Positions 35,132 to 47,521 are shown, counted from the first letter of the stretch. The stretch is 64,000 nucleotides of DNA from Dimorphilus gyrociliatus (GCA_904063045.1 CAJFCJ010000044.1:62001-126000), one strand, 5' to 3'. Notes: generated by a model not told the origin, from the letters alone. Numbers and translations are program-made.

Positions 35132-38100
35132 TCAATTAGGGAGACTTTCAAAAACAATTCTCCTGGTCTCATCACACATATTTGCATTGTATAAGTTGAC
35201 TTTTTTAAGGTTTACTTGAGTTTTCAGAAATTTTCCAAAGGAGGAGCTCATTTCCATTGAAAAACAGCAACAAGAAGCATTTAATTCTTCAATATTACAG
35301 CAAGATTCAGATAGTATTTCAAAGATATTTTTGTCAATATCACCCATTAAATTTGTAGAAAATATATTTAATTTTCTTAAATTTACTTGATTTCCAATAA
35401 ATTTTCCAAATGGAAAACTCATTTCACTGGAAAATTGACAATGGTCAGCATTAAGTTCATCAATATTACAGCACTTTTGACAAATACTTTCAAAGATATT
35501 TTGACCTACATCTCCACTAACATCTGTCTGAGAGATATCTAAATGGGAGAGAATCGTTTGATTTCCAATAAAATACCCTAGTTGAAAACTCATTTCAATG
35601 GAGAAGATGCAACCTCTTAAATTCAATTCTTCAATATTTAAGCAGAATTGTGATATATATTTAAAGATATTGCTACCTATCTCACCACTAAGGTTGGCTG
35701 AAAAGAGACTAAGCTTTCTAAGGTTTCTCTGATGTCTAATAAATATGCCAAGTGGAATACTCATTTCAATTATAAAATTGCAGGAGTCTAATTCCAATTC
35801 TTCTATATTACAGCAAAAATCTGAAATATGTTCAAACATTTCCTTTCTAATTTTGCCACCAATAGTTGCCTCGCTTAGATTGAGGTATCTCAGATTTTGC
35901 TGATTTCCAATAAATTCTCCCAGTAGAGCAGCCATTTCTATTGAGAAAGTACAAGAATCCAATTGCAATTCTTCGATATTGCAGCAAGAATTGGGGATAG
36001 TTTTGAATATATTGTTACCTATTTCATTACTGATATTTGTAGCATAATGACTTAGGTGCTTCATATTCGTTTGATTTCCTATAAATCTACCCAAAGGAGT
36101 ACTCATCTCAAGAGAAAACTTGCAACAGTCTAGTTGTAATTTTTCAATGCTTGTGCAAGATTTTGGTAAATTGCCAAATATACTCTTTCCAATTTCACCA
36201 CTAATATCCGTTTCGTTCAGGTTGAGGTGTCTAAGATTTGTTTGATATCCAATAAATTTTCCTAGTGGATTACCCATTTCTATTGAGAAGTTGAATGACT
36301 TTAATTCTTCAATGTTAGAAGATGACTGTGGAATATTCTCGAAAATATTCTTCCCAATTTCACAATTAACCTTTGTTTCGTATAGGTTTAATTTTCTAAG
36401 ATTCTTTTGAAATCCAACAAATCTTCCCAACAAAATGCTCATATCACTTGAAAGAGTGCCCGAATCTAAATTTAAATCTTCAATATTGCAACAGGTAGGT
36501 GAAATATTTTCAAACATAGTCTTTCCTATTTGGTGACTAATGTCGGTCTGGAAGAGATTAAGGAGTTTCAGATTTGTCTGATTCCCCAGGAATATTCCCA
36601 ATGAAGCACTCATGTCACTTGAGAAAATACAACATCCCAGATTAATATCCTGAAGAGTACTGCAAGATTTTTGGAATATTTTCAAAAAGTCTACTTCCTG
36701 TCTCATATCTGAGATCTGTCTCGAAGAGATTTAATGTTTTTAGATTACTTTGATATCCTATAAATCTCCCTAATGGAATATTGATTTCAACTGAAAATTT
36801 ACAAGCATCCAAGTGTAATTCTTCAAGAGTTGAACAACATGAAGGAATATTTTCAAAAATTTTCTTTCCCACCAACCTTGCCATGTTTGTTTTGCTGAAG
36901 TAGATTTTCTTGATATATATTTGATTGCCTAGAAATATTCCCAAGGGAATACTTATTTCTATTGAAAAACTACACGAACTTAAATTTATAGCCTCAAAAT
37001 TGCAACAGGATTTGGGAATATTTTCAAAAATATTCTTACCTTTACTTTCACAAAGATTTGTTGCAAAGAGACTCATATATTTCAGATTTCTTTGCTTTCC
37101 AAGAAATCTACCTAATACAGCACTCATGTTGGCCGTTAGATCTAAGGCTACCAACTTTATCTGTTCAATACTACAGTTATTGTTAAGGGCATTTTCAAAT
37201 ATGTTTTTTCCTATTTGACTACTGATGTAGCAAGATGTATTGTGAAAACTCAATTTTCGAAGTCTTGTTTGCAAACCAATGAAAACTCCTAGCTGGATGC
37301 TCATTTCGCTTGAAAAATTACAACAGCTCAAATTCAACTCTTCAATTTTACAACACAAAACAGTGCTATTTTCAAAAATATTCATACCAATTTCACCTGT
37401 TAAATTCGTAAATGATAGATTTAGCTTTGTTAACTTTTGCTGATTCCGAATATATCTTCCTAATGACTTGCTCATTCTGTCTGAAAAACTACAAGAATCC
37501 AACATCAATTCTTCAATATTACAACATGAATTCAAATTCATGTTTTCAAAGATGTTTTTTCCAATATCTTCGGTGATGTTTGTATCTTGAAGGTTTAGAA
37601 TTCTAAGTTTAGTTTGTCTTCCAATAGCAATTCCCAATGGTCCACTCATTTCACTTGAAAAATGGCAAGAGCCCAAATTCAATTGTTCTATATTGCAGCA
37701 AGGATAAAGGATATTTTGAAATATATTTACACCTATACGGCCAGTGAGATTTGTATTGTTTAGACTTAATTTTCTAAGATTCCTCTAACTGCTAATGAAT
37801 TTTCCAAGTGGAATACTCATTTCTTCGGAAAAACTACAATAGTCCAACAGCAATTCTTGTACATTGCAGCAACATGATAGAGGAATGTTTTCAAATATAT
37901 TTTTACCTATGTTCAATTTGAGGCAAGTTGAGGATAAGTTTAATTTCCTGAGATTTCTTTGAAATCCAATGAATTTGCCCAGTGAACTACTCATTTCAAT
38001 TGAGAAATAGCAAGAATCAAGAATCAATTCTTTAATACTGCAATTTACATATTGAAAATTCTCAAATATATTTTTACCAATTTCGTCGTTAAGGTTTGTA

Positions 38101-41100
38101 TTATGAAGATTCAATTTTTTAAGATTGATTTGATTTGCTAGAAAATTTCCTAGACAAATGCTCATTTCATTAGAGAAGCTGCAGAAGCTTAGATTGATTT
38201 CTTCGATATTGGAACAGAGATTGAGGCCATTCTCGAAAATTTCTCTTCCCCTATCCCCAATAACATTTCCTCTTGTCATAATAAATTTAGTTAGACGCAT
38301 TTGCTTCTGAAAAAATATTCCAATTGATTTCGCAATATCTTTTGTAATGTGGCAATTGTTGATGTTTAGTTCTATTGGAGTAATTATTTGATTCAAAGAA
38401 ATTTGGTAAGAAACCATAAGTATAGTTTGTCCATGTTGGATCCAGAGTTCCAATTGAAATATGGGTAAGATTGTGTTGGTGGCTAAAAAAAATGACTTAA
38501 AAAATTGGAAAATTCTGAATTGGTTATTGTATCAATCTTAAAATGGGTTAAGTTTGAAAAATGAGCTAGAAATTGTTCAACAGCCTTTAAAGAAACTTTT
38601 TGCAAGCATTTATTTTTCATACTTAAATTTTTTATTTCAATTTGTTTAATTTCCCTTAGAATATCCATTTTGTCTTTTGTTATTGTTGTATCCAACTCTA
38701 AAGTTTGATAATTTATTTCCTGGGCAAAATGACATTGAATTCTTCTCAATGAAGATAAATTGAATAGTTGACTATTAATGAAATCATCCGCCATTAACAT
38801 ATTGGAAATTTTGCAGTTTTTTGTATCAATTATTGAGTTCATAACGAACAACTGCTTATAGTTTTCCAGGATAATTGCAATATCCAAAATGACGTGTCTT
38901 GTCAGTTTTTGCTTATAAAAGTATAGTTGTCTCAATCCAATTTGTGAGTCCGTAATTTTTTTCATTAAATTTAAAATGGCCGAATTGTCAAATAGGTTAT
39001 CGGAAATGGTGAGATGTTGTAGAGCAATCAAATGTTCAATAATTTCAGAGAAAATGTGTAAAAAGTTGGGTAAAAGGTGACAATATGATAAGATTATTGC
39101 CCTTAGGAACTGATTTGGATAGATTTCTATTTCATATTTCAAGGGAACATCATCTAAAAAATTCATAGATGCAAAATCAATACAATCAATTCTAAATTGT
39201 TTTAAGAATGTAGTAGAATAATTTAGTTTCAATTGATCCAAGATTATTAATGAGCATTAGTTGATAAGAAGAATGAGATGAAGTAGTTGGTTGTTTGCCA
39301 AAATATAACAATTCATAAAATGACTTTGTAATTGAATAATTTGAAGAAATATTTAATTTTCTAAGGCAGTCAAAGCTATTTGAAAGGAAAGATTCTATGG
39401 AATTTGAATTATTTTCCCATTGAATATTGCAACAAGATAAATCTAAATCTTTTAATTTCGGCGAGGATTTTAATAAAATTTTCAAAATTTTTTGATTGAA
39501 TACGAAACTTAAATCATTTTTACCAAAATTGAAATGAGATAGAGAAAATTCTACTTTTAAATCAATATTTATGCAAGCATACTCCTCTTCTTCCTCCTTG
39601 TTCACAATGAATACTGGAAGTTTTAATGTGTCCAATTTTCTAACTGTAATAATGACGTTAAAAAATTCATTCTCAACTCTTTACTTAATGAATTCCCAAA
39701 TAATTCAAAAACTTGAAGATTTTTATGTTTCACTAAGAATGTATAAAATATTTTGTCGTCAATGCATATGTTACAATCATTTAATTTTAAGACAGTCGTG
39801 TCTTTAATACTTGTGGTAAGAAAATTTAGGAATTTTTTAAAACAGTCATTAGAGAAAGAAAAATCTGATAGGCCAATTTCTGTTACTTGTTGTTTATCCA
39901 GTAGAATATCAATTATATCAGAAATGTTTATACAATTCAGATTAGCATAACAGAAGAGAAACGAAGTTAAAAAGTTTAGTTGTTTTTAAGTTAATAAAAC
40001 AGTTGTCTATCTGAAACAGAAAGGTACTGTCAGTGAATATTAAATCACACCAATGATACATTTATCTTCTCCCTAACACTAATCCTAAGAACAAGGTTGG
40101 TTACTTCTAAGTGAACAAAAGTAATTTTAAAACTACTATACCAATTTGTCTGGAATAGGAGAAATCCAAAGTTTGTAAATTTGTAAAATTCAGCAATGCA
40201 TTTTGCTCCAAAACCCTAATCCGTTCCAATGAAATGCAAATGGCAAAGTTTGTCAACAAAAATTAGGTGATTGTCATTATGTTTTATTACAACATTTTCC
40301 AGGTAAAGAGTAGTAAGTTTTGGTAAACTTGAGAATATTAATTGAAAATTTTCAATTGACATAATGTAGCCGTTAATTCGATTGATTATTTGAAGGTGAT
40401 GTAAACTTTGCGGTCGATATTTGGAGAGAGTTTCAAAGAAAAAATTCAACTCCAATTCAACATTTTCAATAGTTAATTTTGTTAGATTAGAATTTCTGTT
40501 GAAATTTTCAACAAAAGGTGCTGTCTACTTTTCTGTTCGTTAAGAAGGTCGTAGATCAAATACTTTGCCGCGAAATATTCCTGAAAGAGATGATGAATAA
40601 ATCTAAATGATATCTCTTCTTCGCATCGCGAATAAGAGTAGCTGGTTGTTGTAATTAGACCTGCTAGATTGTTTGTAGAATGGAGGAATTGTTGAGTTGT
40701 TGTCATTGGTTCGCCGTTCGATAGATTGTTGAAAGATTTCAATCCGAATTCTTTGTAGAATATTTCGTAGTTTGGATTATCTTTTGAAATGTTTATCTTT
40801 TGGAAGAGAATATCAACAACGTCTTCAGAAATATTGTAAAAGTCTTTTATAGATTTTCCTCTCCTCTCCCAAACGGCTGCCGTTAGGACAGCGATTAGAG
40901 GATATTGACAGAATTCCAATAAATCTTGCCTATCCACTTTCAAAAAGTTGAACAACTCAACACTTTGTAGTGTTTGTTGTTTGTCATCGCCAGAATAGAT
41001 ATCGACATCGTCTCGTCTGTTGGCAAATCACTGGCTCATTGTTGATGTTAACCTCGTTAAAGAATTTTTGAAAGAATGTAAACTTTTGTTCATTGCCAAA

Positions 41101-41979
41101 TCCAATGATCTCTAGAAGAGTATCATAGGTTTTCCTAACCTCTTCCAGTTTGTAAGTTCTCGACCAAACAACGACTGCGTGGGGAGTATAATGAATTTTA
41201 TGTATAATTTTATAAAATCTAGACTCTTTTATTCCTAATTCATCAGCTCCATCTAGTAGAAAGACTATCTTCCTGGCCTTATCTTCGCACTCTTCGGACA
41301 GGTAGTAATCTAGGATATCTCTTTGAATATTTATATTGTCTACAAGATTGTGATTGAAGATGACGTCTGTAAATGTTTCGGATTTAGAAATTTGTCCCAG
41401 TTTAATGGACAACAGCAAACTATCCTGACATATCAAACCGCAAGCCCAATCGTTTAAAATCTTGTAACAATGATAAGTTTTTCCAATTCCAGCTTCACCA
41501 AAGATAAAAACTCTATTGGAATTTTCCAATCCTTCCATAAATTCATTTCCACAGGTTAGGATACATTTCTCCCTACTACATTGTTTACTTTCGTAGACAA
41601 TCTTTATTGGAGTCATGATATTGTCAATGCTATCAAGATTTGTTTTATCATTAATAAATGGAATTTTTGGAAGAGTAGATATCCTCTGAAGAGTTAACTT
41701 TTTCATTTCTTCAACTAAATTCTTCCAAGTTGATTTTATATTCCAAAAAAGTCTCTGATAGCCAGGTGATTGGAAATCTAATAAAACATTTAGAATATCT
41801 ACCAGTTTACATTTTATTAAATGATTATTGACCAGATTTGTAGAGTTATAATTATGATTAGATAGTATGATTTCCTTTGAAATGAGGTTATTTACGAATT
41901 CTGGTTCATTTAAAAGCTCCTCAAATGAATTTCTATATTGATTAAGTATGGGATTTGTCTCAAATTTCATTCCTTCCAT
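35132..41979 (-). pseudogene. NLR: CARD-like, NACHT and ~18 long LRR units, frameshifted
   Basis: ATG 41979. Residues ~10-100 look like a death-fold (CARD-like) domain. NACHT ATPase: Walker A GEAGIGKT near 41490, Walker B IVFLLDGADE near 41250. A winged-helix-like region ends in FIHHLFQEYFAAKYL near 40580. Then leader LRRs (40450-38500) and about 18 near-regular units of ~58 codons (38400-35150). NLRs are cytosolic sensors that oligomerise through NACHT. The frame shifts near 41000, 40510, 40230, 39660, 39240, 38490 and 36665, with nonsense TAG at 37785-37787. At least three shifts (39660, 38490, 36665) lie in A or T runs. Other long ORFs in the window are intact, so a pseudogene is favoured over sequencing error, though not proven. 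No intron signatures at the breaks. Confidence 0.75.
35150..38400 (-). repeat. LRR-encoding tandem repeat, period ~174 bp, about 18 units
   Basis: Each unit encodes a variant of CNIEELNLDSC-FS-EMS-PLG-FIGNQ-NLRKLNL--T-ISGEIGKNIFENIP, about 58 residues, i.e. two LRRs of roughly 29 residues each, the ribonuclease-inhibitor-like spacing seen in NLRs. DNA-level similarity between units is visible, implying expansion by tandem duplication. Confidence 0.8.
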
Positions 41980-42344
41980 AATTTAATCATCTGCTAAGGA
42001 AGAAAAATATTAATAATTGTATGGAAACAAACAAGTATGGTTATCGTTCTCAACTGAAAAACATATACAAATTTTTCATTGAGATTATAATTATAAACTA
42101 AAACCAGCTGTTGCACAGCAGTAGCAAGCAGTTTAGGTCTATTAACAATCAATCAATAGTTGAATGAGTCACAACATTCTATTTTTCAATAAGACTTTAT
42201 GAAGCCTAAAAGTTTATATTGGGGGATTATAGCAGTATAATTGGAAAAAAAAGTGACAATTCTTTCCTCAAACTAATTGGCATGTCAGATTTTGAAAAAG
42301 AAAATTTTGTTTTTTTAAATATTTATTAAAAAGGTTTAGATAAA
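41980..42344. other. Upstream region of the NLR
   Basis: No recognisable gene or repeat. It would contain the promoter of the minus-strand NLR. Confidence 0.4.
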
Positions 42345-42545
42345 TAAGCTGGGGGAAATGCATTTCCTTTTCTACATTTCCCAAAGCTTGGTTTCAATTG
42401 GTTAAAGGATTACAAAGTTGAAATCTGATGGTCTCATAATTCTCATGTAACAAAAATATGAAGGACTTGTTATATCACACATATAAAATATAATCCTAAG
42501 ATTAGTGCCACATGCTAAACATGTGCCACAGCAAACGGCCCTGCC
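42345..42545 (+). repeat. Dispersed repeat R3, copy 1
   Basis: Matches 59515-59695 with moderate divergence. Shared landmarks: 'gggaaatgcatttc' versus 'ggtaatgtatttc', 'aaagcttgg', 'aaaggatta', 'gtaacaaaaatatgaa' and 'tatatcacacaca'. Both copies adjoin pieces of LTR elements, so R3 is likely part of an LTR or internal region of a related retroelement. Confidence 0.6.
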
Positions 42546-42589
42546 TCATCAGCAAAAATAAGTCTCATTTTTCTTCTGGAAAAGTCCTC

Positions 42590-42763
42590 ACTCAACCAAT
42601 TGAACTTGAGAAGATATTTCTGCCAAACAATTTCTTTACAAGTTATATTGAAAGAAATATGAAGAGAGCTGGTTTGAACTTTATTCCAATCCCTAAACAA
42701 TTGGAGAACAAATTAAGTTCTGGAGAAGCAGAAATTCCTACAATTACAATACAACAAAGTACA
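42590..42763 (+). pseudogene. Short gag-leader-like fragment
   Basis: An open stretch ends in a 33-bp block (42731-42763) identical to the start of the gag ORF on minus 13949-13917 and to 49420-49452. Upstream sequence is different from those copies (encoding MKRAGLNFIPIPKQL). Coding continues only about 20 codons beyond the block. Reads as debris of a related retroelement. Confidence 0.5.
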
Positions 42764-43765
42764 GTATTCTTTGGCAGTTTACAACTCAGTTTAATATAGA
42801 AGCGGTAGGCCTATATTCATTATTTAAATATATCGTTTGTGTTGAGTTCTTTTTTCTTACTCAACATTGGACACTAGTTCTGGCAACCTACTGTTACCCA
42901 GGGTACTACCTACTCTGCTATTAAACTTTCCTATTGTTGAACTACTGTTCAATGTTGAGTAAGTAGAAAGGTCTCTAGTGGATGTTGGTTCCAGTTGATC
43001 CTCCCAGGTGGAGTGGAACAGTAAGGGTTTATATAATTGTAGACATTTCTCTACTGTCCAATCATCACTTTACAGTCGTGAACTCACCTAGCTCATGTTT
43101 GTTTGTCCTTAGAACAATAAGAAACAGACAAGTGTGTAGCAATTGATTCAAAACTGCTGACATCTCAAATAATTACTAGAAATGGGGTCAAGTGTTGGTT
43201 TCTCAATATAGATGATGCTCTATTTCCTTTTTCCGTTGACGATTATCTGTCCAAAAGTAGGAAAAGTTGAAAGAAAGCTTAGAGTTTAGTTTGTACTCAA
43301 ATTAAAATCTTTCAGCCTTCAAATTTAACTTGATCCATCATCAATAAAATGTTTTACTATGTGCCAATTTACTATTGTTTATCAAAATCTTGAACAGTTC
43401 ACTCTTATCAAGACAAACAAACAGTTAATCTTCTAATAGAAGCTGGACCTAATCCCCTTGCCAACTGTCATCTATTGTAAAGAGTATATAAGAATTTAAT
43501 GGATGGATGTTTTTGATCAAACGCCCACAATTGTAACATTTTACCCTAACCCCAGCCCTTGATCTAGCTTTCTAGGTGTGAGCAAAATTTCAAATAGTAG
43601 GGTAACCAGTTCCGAATTATAAAAAAATTCTATCTACAGTAATCGTCAATAAATTTCAATGATTTATTGAAAGAGATTTAGCAGAGTGTATTGGTAAGGC
43701 AACCAATATGAGTTTCTATGTAGAATTTATTAATCATTGATCAAATGAGCAGGGTCTCAACACGA
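42764..43765. other. Non-coding stretch with inverted repeat and LTR-like debris
   Basis: Inverted 14-bp arms at 42856-42869 (cttactcaacattg) and 42950-42963 flank ~80 bp. 43030-43500 has LTR-like features (TATA-like 'gggtttatataa', 'gagtatataag') but no verified copy in the window. 43539-43590 is a relic of the TTAGGG-type repeat on the minus strand. Confidence 0.45.
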
Positions 43766-43768
43766 ACA

Positions 43769-44390
43769 ATGACAATATACAAGATTCTCTATTTTGGTTA
43801 TATTTTACACCTTTCCAGTTGTAATATTGTTATTTCGGAGGAATGCGACATTACTGTTGATAAACGAATCCGGATAGGAAATAGTGCTATAACCCTAGAT
43901 GAATGTACTGCTGGAAATAGTGAACATTTTTGTTGTTTTGAAGCTGGATATGGCTGCTACAGACCAAAGTTAAGTGTACCTGGTTTCACTTACAGACACA
44001 AAATGTTGCAAAATTTTGATCTAGCTATTGTGCCAAGCAGTATAACACACCCTAAAGATTGTGCAAAACACTGTTTAGAAAGGCCGAACTGTATGGGATT
44101 CACAATGACAGAAACAATCTATGCTGGAAGATACTGCTTTCCAAAAAGTAAATCATTCTTTACAACAACTGCCCCTAGCAATTTTCCAAATATGCTATCC
44201 TACGATAGATTTGCTTTTAGCCATACCACCTGTGAACAAGGAGAATGTACCGAGAGTCCTCTGTATACCGGAAATGAACATTTTAAAGATTGCCTTCAAA
44301 AATGTAAAGAAAATAGCAACTGCGAATATTTCATTCTTGGTTCAATTGACCAGAATATTGATTTCTGCATTTGCATTCCTGCATTGAATT
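43769..44390 (+). CDS. Secreted PAN/apple-domain protein (3' end probably chimeric)
   Basis: ATG 43769 starts a hydrophobic signal peptide (MTIYKILYFGYILHLSS). The mature part is Cys-rich. One PAN/apple-like domain spans residues ~75-150 (HPKDCAKHCLERPNCMGFTM), and a second begins near residue ~165 (FKDCLQKCKENSNCEYF). PAN domains bind carbohydrate or protein outside the cell. The frame remains open to 44524, but beyond about 44390 the DNA is antisense to a Notch-ligand fragment, so the true C-terminus is lost or unspliced. An almost identical first-exon copy lies at 7501. Confidence 0.65.
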
Positions 44391-45054
44391 TTGTGTTTCA
44401 TAACAACTTCCTCCATTTAAACATGGATTTGATTTACATTCTCTTCTTTCGCAATTTTCACCAAACCAGCCAGAATGGCATAATTTCTTACCAGTTTTTT
44501 TATCACATTCAAAATTACTTTTAAATTCTTTTAGGCAAAAGATGGAACAATCTGAATTATAAATATTTCTTCGGCATTTAGCCCAAAATTCTAATGTAAT
44601 TACATTTTCCGTATTATAATAATATTTCCCCTGAACTGATAATTTCCTCTTTTCTCCATTTATTGTTGTTTTTAAATCAAAGTGAAATTCATCAATTGAA
44701 TCATCATCACTGAAATCATCATGATCATAAACAAATATATCTACAAAAATTCCACCCTGTTTTTTAATTTAGAATTTTTGTTTTGTTTTAGTTAAAATGT
44801 TAAAATTTCAAAAATTAACTATTTTACCTTCCAGGTAGTTTAGAGAAGCAAACTTGAAACATAGGATCACACATTTTCTTTTTACCAAATGCAAATGGTC
44901 CATCACAAATATTTCCTTGTGAATTATAAAAATTTCCACTCCATTTAATAAAATTGACATAAAAATCACCTACAACTTTCCCTTGAGTTTTGTATATTAG
45001 TAGTTTTATTAAAAGAATACTGTTGGTAACAAAATAGATAGAAAAAACCTTCAT
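44390..45054 (-). pseudogene. Notch-ligand (DSL) gene fragment: MNNL, DSL, first EGF
   Basis: ATG 45054 opens a signal-peptide-like segment, then an MNNL-like N-terminal domain (CDPMFQVCFSKLPG) ending at a donor at 44827. The second exon, from about 44756, continues the MNNL C2-like fold. It is followed by a DSL domain (FWAKC...DCSIFC...KKLCHSGWFGENC) and the start of EGF 1 (CKSNPCLNGGSC). Delta/Serrate proteins bind Notch through MNNL and DSL. The gene stops at about 44390, where it abuts the PAN gene, with no splice donor, further EGFs or membrane span. The phase between the two exons does not fit by one base (a GGG run at the acceptor). Probably a truncated relic. Confidence 0.7.
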
Positions 45055-46473
45055 CTCACTCCAAATGAGTCTGATATATTCAGAAAAAGTAAGAGATTAT
45101 TCTTGTCATGGCCTAGCAATCCTGAAAACTGTAATTAGCAGACAATTATTGCACTCTTGCTAACCCACTTTTATTATTTCAACTCTTAGAAACTAAGCCT
45201 ATGCTGTAGGCTTAATCATGTAAAACAATTGCCACAATTACCTAATTAATCTTGGCCTGTAATTCAGATTATTACAGTCATTAGCAAATTATTTATGATG
45301 CATTATTGTTGTTAGAACAACATGTTGCTACAGGAAACACCCTTTTTGATGGGGAACAGATGGTGGTAGTTGATTGTGAACAAAGGTTCTCCAACAGAAG
45401 ATCACCTCTGGTTCTTTTAAAATCCTAACCCTAAGATGTAGTCCAAATTGATAAAATGACGGCGAATCTAACAACAACCACAACTCAAACCTGATATAGA
45501 ACCTATACCTTCAACAAGCAGAGACAATTGGGGAGTGTTGATGAACATAAACTGTTCATAAGAAAAGTCAATAAAATAAGGGAATTTGTGGCGAGACATC
45601 TCTTTGCTGAGAACGGGTGATTGACAGTTGGTTGTGAGCAAGTGTTCCCCAGCAGAAGGTTCCATCTGGTTTCGCAATCATCACAAGTATAACCTATTGA
45701 CAAAATAAGGAGACCAGTACAAGTGCTTGACACACTACAAAGATCTTTCATATAGGAAGCTAGTGGTTTGACATAGGCCTACAGACCTTATCTTACACAC
45801 TATCCAAAGAATATATAAATATATATATATCATTGAGTTGCTATTTGTCTAGAGAAAACAATGATATGGCAAAATTGTCTAGAATCTGCACTGTTTAGAA
45901 GTTTCGTTATGCATCACCCCAGACAGTTCATTTCAATTGGAGGTAATAAGGCTAGAAAAGAGCTTTTCAATGATATGCTACATGATCATGTAGCTCTTTT
46001 GATTGAGTAAGTGGCTGAGCTTGAAAAATTGAAAATTACCCAATTTCCGGTAGAAAAATGAAATTATTTTTTTCTTACTATCCTTCATAAGGGTTTTAAG
46101 TATACAAGTGTGTGGGTTTGGGGTTGGGGTTAGGGTTAGGGTTAGAAGCATAATTATAAGTAGGAATGAAAGAAATTTATTTTTAAAAGACTGCAATATG
46201 AAAACAAATTACATTTTCATTCTTATTGAACATAGAAAAACAAACAAAAATTGTAATTCTTTACAAGTTTAATTGTCAATTGGAAACTTTAATGCCAAAA
46301 AATAGTCTTTTCATTCTATCTGCACAAGATATTCTTCAACTCCTTTATTGTCAAATCTTTAATTTGTTATGATTGATTGATTGATTATGGTATTTTTATT
46401 ATAGAAGTAATTAATTAATATGTGATTATATAGGGAAAGGTGTATTATAACAATAATAATAGTACTAATCTTT
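45055..46473. other. Non-coding stretch
   Basis: Contains a diverged direct duplication (45370-45420 and 45625-45675, about 255 bp apart, with shared 'gaacaaaggttctcc'/'gagcaagtgttcccc' block). A TTAGGG run lies at 46110-46146. No gene supported. Confidence 0.5.
46110..46146 (+). repeat. Interstitial telomere-like repeat (TTAGGG variants)
   Basis: About six GGGTT(A/G/T)-type units in tandem, the last three being TTAGGG. Too short to be a chromosome end; similar runs in this window occur inside MITE-like sequence. Confidence 0.6.
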
Positions 46474-47521
46474 TCAACAAGAAGAATCTGCAATTGTATT
46501 GTTATTGCTGCTTTGAGGGTTGCTTTTTTTATAAAGAATTTTCAATGATAAAATGTTGACAAGTTTTCTCCTAAAACTAGGAAATATAAAAATATAAAGC
46601 AAAGAATTGAAAAAACTGTTGAGAACTGCAAACCATAATAAATAAAATCTATAAATAAAAGTTTTATTTTTAAATTCATCACTAAATATACTTCCAACCG
46701 TGGAAATACTAAATGGAATCCAGAAAAGGTAAAATAGTAAAATTGTTAGAATTAATAGTTTAAGTATTCTTAAATTCCTTTTTGAAGTTGTTCTTACCAG
46801 TTTTTGATTTTCAGCATTGATTTGCGAATTTTTCTTCTTTAAATAGAATATTGTTTTAAATGTTGAAAAGAATAGAATTATTGATGTAAATATTGGTCCA
46901 GTAAAAACATACCAAAATATATGTAAACTTAATACTAGATTTTGGGAACATACTAGTTCCGGTAGTAAAAGTACGTAAACTTCAAATTGAGGTTGATCTA
47001 GAAAAGGTAAAGAAGAAAAACTAATAAAGAATATCCATGAAAATATAACTAAAATTATAATTCTTTTTCCCGTTATCAGTCTTTTATACCTGGGAAAAAA
47101 AAGGGGGTTTTGAAAGGCCTACTATATAGTTTGTAATCAAATATATTTACTTATCGAAATATATTACTGCGACGTATCTATCAAAAGCAATAATTGTCAC
47201 ACTCCATAAAGACATCATTCCACTTGTTGCTAAAATTGCTCCACTAATTTGACAAAAGATATATCCAAGTATGTACTTTCCAAACAATGATGATACAAAT
47301 GAAGATAGTATTGATACAATTGACATAAAAAAGTCAGCAATTGATACATTGATTAACAAGATTTTTGTTATCTGAGGTATCTTTTCAACAACTGGTAAAA
47401 TTGTTAAAGCCACTGTAGTTGAAAGGAATGATAAAATTGCTGGAATGCCAACTATGATTGACCTAAATGGATTTGAAACTGGATGATTTAATACCGGATT
47501 CCAGATAATTGTATTATTCAT
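46474..47521 (-). CDS. Orphan class A (rhodopsin-like) GPCR
   Basis: Two exons: 47521-47151 and 47089-46474, with a 61-nt GT-AG intron. Seven helices are readable. TM2 has INVSIADFF, TM3 begins after the conserved Cys (IFCQIS), and a full DRY motif (AFDRYVAVI) is present. TM6 is LFYLFWIPFS and TM7 NSLLYIF, where the usual NPxxY proline is Ser. Extracellular loop 2 has the partner Cys (ELVCSQN). The start ATG precedes a short N-terminus with an N-glycosylation site (NNT), without a signal peptide. The TM3 region looks opsin-like, but TM7 lacks the retinal-binding lysine, so it is not a standard photoreceptor. No disruption seen; unrelated in domain content to the LGR genes. Confidence 0.82.

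Noticed and set aside
36925-37218. Plus-strand ORF of 97 codons
   Set aside because: Antisense to LRR repeats of the NLR; repeated sequence creates open frames by chance.
44391-44524. C-terminal extension of the PAN protein
   Set aside because: This stretch is antisense to clear EGF/DSL coding; the open frame there is accidental.
45468-45751. Minus-strand ORFs of 69 and 82 codons
   Set aside because: Two overlapping frames within a diverged direct duplication; no domain, start context or splice evidence.
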